The position numbers and the translations under genes were made by a program. Source: Streptomyces toyocaensis (lineage in GTDB: Bacteria; Actinomycetota; Actinomycetes; Streptomycetales; Streptomycetaceae). From it: a DNA stretch of 38,507 nt. The DNA lies in NCBI RefSeq assembly GCF_000725125.1, contig NZ_JFCB01000050.1:1-38507 (forward strand), written 5' to 3'. Within the stretch, counting starts at the first letter, position 1. Every line of letters starts with the position of its first letter. The notes under the pieces are model-generated. The model did no database searches, was not told where the DNA came from, and saw nothing but the letters and a program-made list of their open reading frames with translations. Shown here one piece after another: positions 15,818-23,456 of the stretch.

Positions 15818-17845
15818 ATGACGACGGGTGAGCTGCTGACGGCGCGGGCCGGGACGGCGGCCCTCGACGATCACGGCGTGGTGGTCGCGCTGGACGGGCT
15901 TGTCGACGGCATGGGGTACTGGAGCGGCAAGGGGGCGCTGGCCGGTATCGAGCGGACGGGGCGCTATCTGGCAGGGACGTGGGAGCCGGCCGCGCCCGAC
16001 GAGGGGCCGGGAAGGGCCGGGGACGGGTCCTGGACGCGGTTCATCGGACGCATCGGTGCCGTGGCGCTGCGTGCCGCCGTGGAGCCCACCCGCGACGAGC
16101 GGCGCCGCCGGCTGCTCGCGCTGCTGGAGATCTGGGCCGACAGCCCCTTCGCCGATCCCCGGGCGGTGCTGCGCACCGGCCTCGTGCGGCCGGCCGACGG
16201 CGGCCCCGAGGCCGTCCGGGACGAGCGGGGGGCGGGTGTCGCGGTCGGCTGGGCCGCCGACGGGCTGCGCACGTTCGTCGACCTGCGGACCGGGGAGGCG
16301 GACCCGCCGGGGCTCGGGGTGGTCGAGGAGGTGACCGACGTCCCGCGCGGGGGATGGGGCAGCGCCGGGCAGGTGCGCCGCCTGCTGGACCTGATCCGGG
16401 AACGCGGGCCGGTGCCGTGGGACCCCGACGCGGTGGCCCTGCTGCGGGACGGCACCGGGACGGGCAGGGCGGCGGCGTCCTTCGCCCTGGCGGGGATGCT
16501 CGCCGTGGGATACCTGCCGCACCTCGACGAGCGGGAGCGCCGGATCCACGGGCTCAAGGTGGCCGAGGTCGAGGACGGCTTCCACGAGTGCGCCGGTAAG
16601 CGCCCGCTCGACCGTCTCGAACTGGCGGCGGACGTCCTGCCCGAGGACCCCGCCGAGCTGTGGGAGCCGCACGGCCTGCGCACGGTGGCGGAACGGATCG
16701 CGCACGCGTGGCGGGAGCGGTACGGCCGGCGGACCCCGGTCCCGGAGCGCACCTTCAACGCCGTCATCGAGCTGCGTCCCTTCCCGCTGCCGGCGGCCCG
16801 CTTCTGCGCCGCGTTCACCGACCACACCTCGATACGCGGCCTCGGATCGGACCTCGGCACCTGGATCCGGAACAGCGAGCACGGCCCCTTCGTGAGCGCC
16901 GAGGGCCGGGGCCTCGTCGATTTCGAGGACACGCTGAGCGCCGTCGTGCCGCACCTCTTCCGCGTCTGCACGGAGCTCCCGGCCGGTGACCCCGTCCGCG
17001 ACGGGGCGCCCGGGCTCGTCCGTTCGCTGCGGGAGCGGCTGAACCACCCGGGCCTGCTGCTGAACGCCGGCACGCTCAGCCGCACGGTGGGACACAGGGT
17101 CGCCGATGTGCGCGACAGGTTCGGCTCGCGCCCCTGCACGGGAGGTCCGGAACCGCTGGACGTCGCGAGCGCCGACGACGGACTGACCGTGGTCGTGGAC
17201 GGCGTCGTCGACCGCAGGGGCGAGCGGTCCCAGCCCCGGCTGTTCTTCCGCCCGGCCCACCACGGTCTCGACGAGCGCTCCCGCACGCTGTCGGCGGTCC
17301 TGGCGGGCATGCGTCACGGCTCCGGGATCGAGGCGGTGGAATGGCTGCGCGGTCCGGCCTGCGCACGCATCGTCGAGCGCGTCGAGGACCCCTCGCTGCC
17401 GGTGGGGGCGTACGAGACGAACCCGGCCCTCTCCGCCCCCGGCGTCCTGGCACGGGCCGCCGGCGAGCTCGGCGTCGACGAGGACGCGGCGGCCCTCTAC
17501 CTGCAACTGCTGACCCTCTACGCGCCGACCGACCGCAACGTCCGCACGTGGAACGGCTGGAGGCCCGCCCGTCACCAGAACGCCGCCGCCGTGCTGGCCG
17601 AACGCGGCCTGGCCGTCGAGGACAAGCGTGCCCGGGCGGGCCGAGGGCTCTTCCTGCCCGGCGAGTGGATCCACGCCCAGAAGCCCTTCCAGCCCATGGA
17701 GGCGTGGAAGGCGGACCTGCTCGGGGTGGGACGCTCCTACAACGGCCGCCTGGACAACCCCCTCCCCCTGCCCACCCGCACGCTGCCCGAGTTGTTCGCC
17801 CACGCGTGGAACCTGGTCGAGGAGGGACGGGGTCCCTCGGCATGA
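15818..17845 (+). CDS. Large cytoplasmic protein, family not recognised
   Basis: 675 residues, start ATG at 15818 with GGGAGGGGGAG just upstream. The frame is open further upstream, but that region overlaps the hydratase gene in another frame. There is no signal peptide or membrane helix. The sequence is acidic and Arg-rich, with a repeated architecture of helical segments (RRRLLALLEIWADSPFADPR, RTVAERIAHAWRERYGRR). A conserved-looking C-terminal block reads LQLLTLYAPTDRNVRTWNGW, then RPARHQNAAAVLAERGLAVE and GRGLFLPGEW. That block vaguely recalls proteins that travel with DUF4132 or MoxR/vWA systems, but I cannot assign it. No ATPase, nuclease or kinase motif is visible. It is probably transcribed alone. 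Confidence 0.8.
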   Translation: MTTGELLTARAGTAALDDHGVVVALDGLVDGMGYWSGKGALAGIERTGRYLAGTWEPAAPDEGPGRAGDGSWTRFIGRIGAVALRAAVEPTRDERRRRLLALLEIWADSPFADPRAVLRTGLVRPADGGPEAVRDERGAGVAVGWAADGLRTFVDLRTGEADPPGLGVVEEVTDVPRGGWGSAGQVRRLLDLIRERGPVPWDPDAVALLRDGTGTGRAAASFALAGMLAVGYLPHLDERERRIHGLKVAEVEDGFHECAGKRPLDRLELAADVLPEDPAELWEPHGLRTVAERIAHAWRERYGRRTPVPERTFNAVIELRPFPLPAARFCAAFTDHTSIRGLGSDLGTWIRNSEHGPFVSAEGRGLVDFEDTLSAVVPHLFRVCTELPAGDPVRDGAPGLVRSLRERLNHPGLLLNAGTLSRTVGHRVADVRDRFGSRPCTGGPEPLDVASADDGLTVVVDGVVDRRGERSQPRLFFRPAHHGLDERSRTLSAVLAGMRHGSGIEAVEWLRGPACARIVERVEDPSLPVGAYETNPALSAPGVLARAAGELGVDEDAAALYLQLLTLYAPTDRNVRTWNGWRPARHQNAAAVLAERGLAVEDKRARAGRGLFLPGEWIHAQKPFQPMEAWKADLLGVGRSYNGRLDNPLPLPTRTLPELFAHAWNLVEEGRGPSA

Positions 17846-17883
17846 GGCCGGCGGGCCGCAGCCGTTCGCCGACGCCCGCCGGG

Positions 17884-17898
17884 CCGCGGGGCCCGCGG
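17884..17898. terminator. Weak candidate hairpin between convergent genes
   Basis: CCGCGGG-G-CCCGCGG is a 15-base palindrome in the 144-bp gap between the convergent stops at 17845 and 17990. It could act on both transcripts. Confidence 0.35.
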
Positions 17899-17989
17899 GT
17901 CCAGGCCGCGGGACGGCTGGCCCGGCCCACGCTCATCACGGTGAATGCCGCCCGGGACAGGGTGGCCGTCCTGACGCCTCAGGGGGTGT

Positions 17990-18220
17990 CTAGTTCCGTC
18001 GTCCCTGGTTCCTGGGGTGGTTGCGGGCCGTGCGCTCGTTGCCGAACTTGTAGGAGCCGGTCCAGCGCGCCATCACCTCCTGCGCGTCGCCGGACTCCAC
18101 CTCCTCGGTGAACTGGACGGCGCGCTGACCGCGCAGTGTGGTGGCCCTGCGGCCCCGGTGGGTGATGACGACGGTGCCGTCGGCGCGCGTCTCGTAGCTG
18201 AATCCGAACGGTGCGGGCAT
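17990..18220 (-). CDS. Conserved small streptomycete protein of unknown function
   Basis: 76 residues from ATG 18220, which has GAGGTGG about ten bases upstream. A GTG at 18232 would add four residues but would lie within that ribosome site. Sequence features are a beta-rich start (FSYETRADGTVVITHRGRRA), LRGQRAVQFTEEVESGDAQE, then ARWTGSYKFGNERTARNHPR. I associate this pattern with a small protein found in many Streptomyces genomes; no function is known to me. It is soluble and basic at the C-terminus, with no signal peptide. Confidence 0.85.
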   Translation of the reverse strand: MPAPFGFSYETRADGTVVITHRGRRATTLRGQRAVQFTEEVESGDAQEVMARWTGSYKFGNERTARNHPRNQGRRN

Positions 18221-18274
18221 GACCGGTTCCACCTCGTGTCTGTCGTGTCGTGCGGGCAGCGGTACGCGCGGACC

Positions 18275-20173
18275 CTAGCCGGTGCGGGGGACCGCACCGG
18301 CCGGTGCCGGCGGGAGGTGCACCGGGAGGGGGCGCGGGACCGTTCCCTCCTCCTCGGCGAGACGGGCACGGGCGAAGAGGCGCACCAGCGGATGCATCCG
18401 GTACCCGTACCCGTCACGCTGCCGGACCACCTCGCACCAGTGGGCCTCGGCGAGTCCCGCGAGCAGGTCCTCCGCCCGCTCGGGAGCGGTTCCGAGCGCC
18501 CTCGCGGCGGCGTGCGGAGGCACCGCGTGCGGGCCGAGGGCCGAGTGGAAGCGCAGGGCGCGCCGGCTCTGCGGGTCCAGCCCGCGGTACGCCGCCCACA
18601 GGCGGTCGGTCAACGACAGGTCGCCCAAGGTGAGTTCGTCCAGGGTGCGCCGGGGCTCGGCCAGCCGCTCCGCGAGGCGGGCCAGTGGCCAGTGGGGCCG
18701 GGCCGCTGCCCTGCCCCCGGCGATGCGCAGGGCGAGCGGAAGCCCGGCACAGGCCCGGACGATGCCGGCCGCGGCACCCGGCTCGGCCGAGGCGCGGGAA
18801 CCTCCCGCCAGCTTCTCGAAGAGGGCGCGGGCGTCCGCCGCGGGCAGCGGTCCCAGCGTGGTGCGCCCCACCGCGTCGAGCGCGTGCAGTCCCGAGCGGC
18901 TGGTGACCAGGGCCGCGCAGCCGTCGGTCGCGGGCAGCAGCGGACGCACCTGCCGCTCCCCGTGCGCGTCGTCGAGGACGAGCAGCAGCCGGCGGCCCGC
19001 GATACGGGTCCGGTAGGCGCGGACCCGTTCGTCGAGCGTGCCGGGTGTGCGTCCGGCCGGAACGCCGAGGAGCCGCAGCAGTTCGCCGAGCGCGTCGGCC
19101 GGGTCCAGCGGCGCGGGGCCCGAGCCGCGCAGATCGAGATGGACCTGCCCGTCCGGGTAGCGCTCCGCGGCGCGGTGGGCGGTCACGAGGGCGAGTGCCG
19201 TCTTGCCGGCGCCGGGCATGCCGGTCACGGTGTGGACGGCGGGGCCCGGACACCGTCCGGTGAGTGCTTCGGTCAGCCGCGCCACCTCCTGCTCGCGCCC
19301 GGTGAAGCCGGTCGGCGCGGGCGGGAGTTCGGCGGGAGCGGGCGGCCCGGCGCGGTCCGCGGCCGCACCGGTGGCCGCCGTGGCCCGTACCGTGGTGCGG
19401 GGGAGCAGCGACGGGTGCCCGGTGAGCAGCGCCTGGTGCAGCCGCTGCAGGTCCGCGCAGGGTTCCAGGCCGAGTTCCTCGGCGAGCGTGGCGCGCGCGG
19501 CCCGGTAGGCGGCGAGCGCGTCGGCCTGCCGCCCGGAGCGGTACAGAGCGGTCATCAGCTGGCCGCGCAGCCCCTCGCGCAGCGGGTTGGCCGCGATCAG
19601 CGCGATGAGTTCGGGGATGACCTCGGTGTGCCGCCCGAGGTCCAGGTCGGCGTCCAGGCGCCGCTCCAGGGTGGTGAGCCGCTCCTCTTCGAGCCGGTCG
19701 CGCTCCAGGTCGGCGAGCGGGTCGCAGACCCCGCCGAGGGCCGTGCCGCGCCAGACGTCGAGCGCCTGCCGCAGCACCCTGGCGGCGGTACCGGGAGCGC
19801 CGCCGGCGAGCGCCTCGGTGCCGCGCGCCGCGTACTGCCGGAACGCCAGCAGGTCCACCCCGACGCCGTGTTCCGGCAGGCGGAGCAGGTACCCGGGGCG
19901 ACGGCGCTCCACCCTGACGGCGGGGCCGAGCAGCCGGCGTACCCGGGAGGCATAGGTGTGGATCTGGGCCGAGCAGGTGGCGGGCGGTGACTCGCCCCAG
20001 AGCAGTGCGGTGAGTTCGGTGTCGGGCACCACCCGGCTCCGGGCGAGCAGCAGGGCCGCCAGTACGGTCCTGGGCTTGGCCCCGCCCAGGTCGACCGGTG
20101 TCCCGTCGCGGCGGGCCTCGATCGGCCCCAGCAGGTTCAGGGTCAGGCTGTCCTGTGCGGCCACGGTGTTCAC
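18275..20173 (-). CDS. AfsR/SARP-family transcriptional regulator with NB-ARC ATPase domain
   Basis: 632 residues from GTG 20173. An N-terminal OmpR-like winged helix (about 10-95) contains LNLLGPIEARRDGTPVDLGG, RTVLAALLLA and the recognition region IHTYASRVRRLLGP. The bacterial transcriptional activation domain (about 100-250) ends in YRAARATLAEELGLEPCADL. An NB-ARC ATPase (about 285-530) has the Walker A motif GMPGAGKTALAL and the Walker B-like RRLLLVLDDAHG. A winged-helix-like end follows, without the long TPR tail of AfsR. SARPs activate antibiotic clusters by binding direct repeats overlapping -35 boxes. Its start codon overlaps the stop of a secreted-peptide gene. It probably controls the biosynthetic locus to the right, though that is inferred from position. 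Confidence 0.92.
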   Translation of the reverse strand: MNTVAAQDSLTLNLLGPIEARRDGTPVDLGGAKPRTVLAALLLARSRVVPDTELTALLWGESPPATCSAQIHTYASRVRRLLGPAVRVERRRPGYLLRLPEHGVGVDLLAFRQYAARGTEALAGGAPGTAARVLRQALDVWRGTALGGVCDPLADLERDRLEEERLTTLERRLDADLDLGRHTEVIPELIALIAANPLREGLRGQLMTALYRSGRQADALAAYRAARATLAEELGLEPCADLQRLHQALLTGHPSLLPRTTVRATAATGAAADRAGPPAPAELPPAPTGFTGREQEVARLTEALTGRCPGPAVHTVTGMPGAGKTALALVTAHRAAERYPDGQVHLDLRGSGPAPLDPADALGELLRLLGVPAGRTPGTLDERVRAYRTRIAGRRLLLVLDDAHGERQVRPLLPATDGCAALVTSRSGLHALDAVGRTTLGPLPAADARALFEKLAGGSRASAEPGAAAGIVRACAGLPLALRIAGGRAAARPHWPLARLAERLAEPRRTLDELTLGDLSLTDRLWAAYRGLDPQSRRALRFHSALGPHAVPPHAAARALGTAPERAEDLLAGLAEAHWCEVVRQRDGYGYRMHPLVRLFARARLAEEEGTVPRPLPVHLPPAPAGAVPRTG

Positions 20174-20355
20174 GGGCCCCAGATGTTGACCGGCTTGGGC
20201 GTGGCGGGCACACCCTTCGGGGCGTGGACCGCGGTCACGGACCGCTCGGACGTCAGGCCCCCGGCGGTGCTCGCGGCGGCGACGGCGCACACGGCGGCGA
20301 ACGCGGCGACGGTGGCGACGGCGGACGTGGTGATGGCGCGGAACGAGAGTTTCAT
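20170..20355 (-). CDS. Tiny secreted peptide coupled to the SARP gene
   Basis: 61 residues from ATG 20355, with AGGGGT as ribosome site. Residues 1-30 are a clear signal peptide (basic MKLSFR, then TTSAVATVAAFAAVCAVAAA with Ala-X-Ala-like ends). The mature part is about 30 residues and ends in Pro/Lys/Trp-rich PKGVPATPKPVNIWGP. The TGA overlaps the GTG of the SARP regulator (GTGA), so the two should be co-translated. There are no cysteines in the mature part and no modification enzyme nearby. A secreted signal or a leader controlling SARP translation are both possible. I do not recognise a family. Confidence 0.7.
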   Translation of the reverse strand: MKLSFRAITTSAVATVAAFAAVCAVAAASTAGGLTSERSVTAVHAPKGVPATPKPVNIWGP

Positions 20356-20463
20356 CGGTACCCCTGTGGACAAAACGGTCGTCTGGTCACGGCCGGGTGC
20401 GCACACGGAGGTGCGCCGGCCGGGCCCTTCCGGGGCGGTCCGCGTGGTCGACGCGGGCCCCGT

Positions 20464-20491
20464 CCGGTGACACCACCCTGGTCGTCACCGG
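20464..20491. terminator. Perfect inverted repeat between two minus-strand units
   Basis: CCGGTGAC (20464-20471) and GTCACCGG (20484-20491) pair perfectly around a 12-base loop. It lies 106 bases past the stop of the small gene at 20597 and upstream of the peptide-SARP unit. A terminator of the former is most likely; an operator for the latter is possible. Confidence 0.5.
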
Positions 20492-20596
20492 CCGCTCCGG
20501 ACAGGGGGAACCCGTGTCAGGGAGCTGCAATGGCAGGACCCTGACAGATGGGCGGAGCGGGCTGGGCCCGCCCGGAACCGCGGTGGCCCGCGGTTC

Positions 20597-20902
20597 TCAG
20601 TGCTCGCTCCGGTCACCGAGCAGCTCGACGAGGAGGGGCAGGGGGACGGAGGAGCGTCTGCTGAACCGGGGCCCGTCGGCCGCGCAGCGATCGAGGACCG
20701 TGTCGCAGCACCGTTCCGCCTCGGCCAGTGTGGGCCGTTCGACGAAGAGCACCGCCTCCACGGACCTGCCGTACGGCTGCGCGTAGATGTGCTCCACGCC
20801 GTCGCCCGGGCGGACGGCCGCCCACAGCAGGGAGCGGGTTTCCGGGAGCGACGGCGGCGGGACACTGTCGACGGTGTCGAGCCGGACATTCACGAGATAC
20901 AC
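20597..20902 (-). CDS. Small protein divergent from the LuxR-type regulator
   Basis: 101 residues from GTG 20902, preceded by GGGG at eight bases; the frame is also open to an ATG at 20962, which lacks a ribosome site at the right distance. The sequence starts VYLVNVRLDTVDS and contains RSLLWAAVRPGDGVEHIYAQ and RSVEAVLFVERPTLAEAERC. I have a memory of similar short proteins beside LuxR-type regulators in Streptomyces, with a beta-alpha-beta pattern, but know no function. No signal peptide. It faces the regulator at 21062 across 159 bp, so the pair may be functionally linked. Confidence 0.6.
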   Translation of the reverse strand: MYLVNVRLDTVDSVPPPSLPETRSLLWAAVRPGDGVEHIYAQPYGRSVEAVLFVERPTLAEAERCCDTVLDRCAADGPRFSRRSSVPLPLLVELLGDRSEH

Positions 20903-21061
20903 GGGAATCGCCCCACAGATATTTTCCTGGCGTCTCTGAAACCAACACGGATTTCCAGCCATCCCCTAGAGTGTGGCTCCACAGCGGCGCTCCGGCCCGA
21001 CCTGGAAGACCGGGAGCCGCCGGCGGTCGCCTGGGCCGCCACCCTTGGGGGAGGGGGAAGC

Positions 21062-22048
21062 ATGCTGGGGGAACTGGGCCTCGGACCCGACGAGGAGGCC
21101 GTGTACCGGACCATGCTCGCGGAGGGGGCGGGCGGCGTGTCCGGCCTCCGCGAAGCGCTCGGCTGGAGCGAGGAACGCACCCGCGCGGCGCTCGACCGGC
21201 TGGCCGCCCTCTCGCTGGTGCGGCCTTCGCCGGACGGCGGTCCCGGCCGGGCCGTCGACCCGGAGGTCGGCCTGACGTCGCTGCTCATCGACCAGGAGGC
21301 CGAAGTCCTGGAGCGCCAGCGGCAGATCAGGGCGAGCCGCCTCGCGGTGACCCGGATGGTGGCCGATATCCGCGCCCACAGCGGCCCGACCGCCGAGGTG
21401 CACAAGCTCAGGAGCATGGACGAGATCCAGTCGAGGATCGAGCACCTCGCCGACACCTGCACCGCCGAGATCGCGGCGTTCGTCCCCGGCGGCGGACAGA
21501 GCGAGCGGCACCTGGAGGCCGCCAGGCCGCTGGACCGGGCCGCCGCCGGCCGGGGCGTACGGCTGCGGTACGTCTTCCTGGACAGTGCCCGCAACTGCCC
21601 GGCCACCCGGGCGTACGCGCAGTGGCTCACCGAATGCGGCGGCCAGGTGCGCACCGCGCCCCGGCTGCCCTCGCGGATGCTGATCTACGACCGCGTCACG
21701 GCGATCCTGCCGATGGATCCGGCCGCCGCCGACCAGGGCGCCCTGGTGCTGCACGGCACCGGCGCCGTCGCCGCTCTGATGACCCTCTTCGACCAGACCT
21801 GGCAGCAGTCGTGCCCGCTGGGCGAGGCCGTCGCGATCCGGGCCGGCGAGGACCGGCCGTCGCCGCCGGAGCAGGCCGTGCTCGAACTGCTCGCGGAGGG
21901 GATGACGGACGACGCGATGGCCCGCCAGCTGGGCGTGTCGGTGCGCACCGTCCGGCGCATCACAGCCGAGCTGATGCTCCGTCTGGGCGCGCGCAGCCGG
22001 TTCGAGGCGGGTGTGCTCGCGCACGACAAGGGCTGGGTGCAGCGCTGA
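21062..22048 (+). CDS. LuxR-family regulator with N-terminal TrmB-like domain
   Basis: 328 residues from ATG 21062 after a purine-rich GGGGGAGGGGGAAGC. The N-terminus (about 1-65) resembles a TrmB-type winged helix (LGPDEEAVYRTMLAEGAGGV, then TRAALDRLAALSLVRPS). A helical linker and a phospholipase-D-like sensing region (about 110-250) follow. The C-terminal GerE/LuxR helix-turn-helix (about 265-328) includes LELLAEGMTDDAMARQLGVS and VRTVRRITAELMLRLGARSR. These regulators are common next to streptomycete biosynthetic genes and bind DNA without a phospho-acceptor domain. It lies directly beside the locus starting at 22121 and is a likely local activator. Confidence 0.9.
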   Translation: MLGELGLGPDEEAVYRTMLAEGAGGVSGLREALGWSEERTRAALDRLAALSLVRPSPDGGPGRAVDPEVGLTSLLIDQEAEVLERQRQIRASRLAVTRMVADIRAHSGPTAEVHKLRSMDEIQSRIEHLADTCTAEIAAFVPGGGQSERHLEAARPLDRAAAGRGVRLRYVFLDSARNCPATRAYAQWLTECGGQVRTAPRLPSRMLIYDRVTAILPMDPAAADQGALVLHGTGAVAALMTLFDQTWQQSCPLGEAVAIRAGEDRPSPPEQAVLELLAEGMTDDAMARQLGVSVRTVRRITAELMLRLGARSRFEAGVLAHDKGWVQR

Positions 22049-22120
22049 TCGCCCGTCCGGCATGCCCGGTCACCGTCCCGTTCTCCTCGTGCGGCCGCGC
22101 GCCCATGGTGTCAGCACGTC

Positions 22121-23104
22121 CTACTTTTCCTCTGCACCGGCCATCTGCAGGGTCTCCCGGACGGGCCCGGTCCGCCCGCGGAACCAGTCGATTGTCTCGA
22201 TCAAACCGCGTTCGGTGCTGAACTCCGGTGTCCAGCCCAGCTCTTCGCGTGCGCGCGTGATGTCGGGCCGCCGGACGGAGGGGTCGTCGACCGGCCGGGG
22301 AACGTGGACGATGTCGGCGGTGGAGGCCGTCAGCTCGCGGATCCACTCGGCGAGCCGGAGGACCGGGATCTCCTCCTGGTTGCCGAGGTTGACCGGCCCG
22401 GCCAGCCGCGTGCCGGTCATCCGCACCAGGCCGTCGACCAGGTCGGACACGTAACAGAGCGAGCGTGTCTGCGAGCCGTCGCCGGCCACGGTGATCGGCT
22501 CGTGGGCGAGCGCCTGCCGGATGAAGGTGGGCACGGCACGCCCGTCGTGGGCGCGCATCCGGGGGCCGTAGGTGTTGAAGATCCGCACGATGCCGGTGTC
22601 GACGCCGAAGGTCCTGCGGTACGCCATGGTGAGGGCCTCGGCGTACCGTTTGGCCTCGTCGTACACCGAGCGCGGGCCGACCGGGTTGACGTTGCCCCAG
22701 TAGCTCTCCGGCTGGGGGTGCACCAGCGGGTCGCCGTATGTCTCCGACGTGGAGGCGAGCACGAACCTGGCGCCTTTGGCGCGGGCGAGGTCCAGCAGGT
22801 GCCGGGTGCCCTCGGAGCCCACGCGCAGGGTCTCCAGGGGAAGTTCGAGGTAGTCGATCGGCGAGGCGGGCGACGCCAGGTTGAGGACGGCGTCGACCCG
22901 TCCCGCGATCGGCGGCACCCCGTCACAGACGTCGGCCTCGATCAGCCGGAACCGGCTCTCGCCGGCGAGGTGGGCCACGTTGTGGGCCTCCCCGGTGACG
23001 AAGTTGTCGACGCAGACGACCCGCCAGCCGTTCGAGAGCAGCCGCTCGCACAGATGCGAGCCGACGAACCCCGCGCCACCGGCCACCACCGCTGTCCTGG
23101 TCAT
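22121..23104 (-). CDS. NAD-dependent UDP-glucuronate decarboxylase-like sugar enzyme
   Basis: 327 residues from ATG 23104, which has GGAGG seven bases upstream; an ATG two codons earlier (23110) is too close to that site. It is an extended short-chain dehydrogenase: VAGGAGFVGSHLCERLL at the start is the NAD-binding loop, STSETYGDP marks the sugar-binding strand and SVYDEAKRYAE holds the catalytic Tyr-X3-Lys. The PQPESYWGNVNPVGPR segment is characteristic of UDP-glucuronate decarboxylases (UDP-xylose synthase), and FNTYGPRMRAHDGRAVP agrees. It would supply a UDP-pentose in the cytoplasm. It is divergent from the halogenase-like operon and may share its control region. A different nucleotide-sugar epimerase specificity cannot be excluded. 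Confidence 0.88.
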   Translation of the reverse strand: MTRTAVVAGGAGFVGSHLCERLLSNGWRVVCVDNFVTGEAHNVAHLAGESRFRLIEADVCDGVPPIAGRVDAVLNLASPASPIDYLELPLETLRVGSEGTRHLLDLARAKGARFVLASTSETYGDPLVHPQPESYWGNVNPVGPRSVYDEAKRYAEALTMAYRRTFGVDTGIVRIFNTYGPRMRAHDGRAVPTFIRQALAHEPITVAGDGSQTRSLCYVSDLVDGLVRMTGTRLAGPVNLGNQEEIPVLRLAEWIRELTASTADIVHVPRPVDDPSVRRPDITRAREELGWTPEFSTERGLIETIDWFRGRTGPVRETLQMAGAEEK

Positions 23105-23456
23105 GTCCATCCCTCCCTGAATTCCCTGCCGAACACCCGTGTGCAGGGCATTCCCGTGATGCTCGCGGAGGAATTCGATGACATCCCCCCGGGTGTCCCG
23201 GTATTTGACCGCACGGAGAAAACCGGCGCAACGCTGCGTTTTTCACGGACAGCAGCGGTGTGAGGTTCTCATGTTCGGGGTGAAGAACTCATGCCGGATT
23301 CCCGGTGGTTTCTTCATGCGAAAGTGGTGAGGCAGGCACTACCGAATGGGTGGGACCGCGCCGCAGAATCGGTGCACCGACAGCGGCAGAAAAACATTCG
23401 GGTCACCGAAACGACGTAGGGACATCCGGCCGCACGCCACACGAGGAGCAGCCCGC
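23105..23456. promoter_or_regulatory. Divergent promoter region of the biosynthetic locus
   Basis: A 352-bp, relatively AT-rich gap with no supported gene. For the minus strand, TTGCGC (complement of 23226-23231), 17 bases and TCAAAT (complement of 23203-23208) could be a promoter for the decarboxylase gene. For the plus strand, CTCATG followed by a pyrimidine and CGG-like bases occurs twice exactly 20 bases apart (from 23268 and 23288), two helical turns, with a looser TTCATG near 23313. A bound regulator at these repeats is plausible. Confidence 0.4.

Noticed and set aside
15320..17803. Long minus-strand frame opposite the large unknown protein
   Set aside because: Composition is typical of a GC-rich antisense shadow, with no ribosome site or motif; the plus-strand frame has a good start and codon bias.
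22049..22120. Terminator between the LuxR-type gene and the decarboxylase gene
   Set aside because: I looked for a stem in this 72-bp convergent gap and found only weak pairings.
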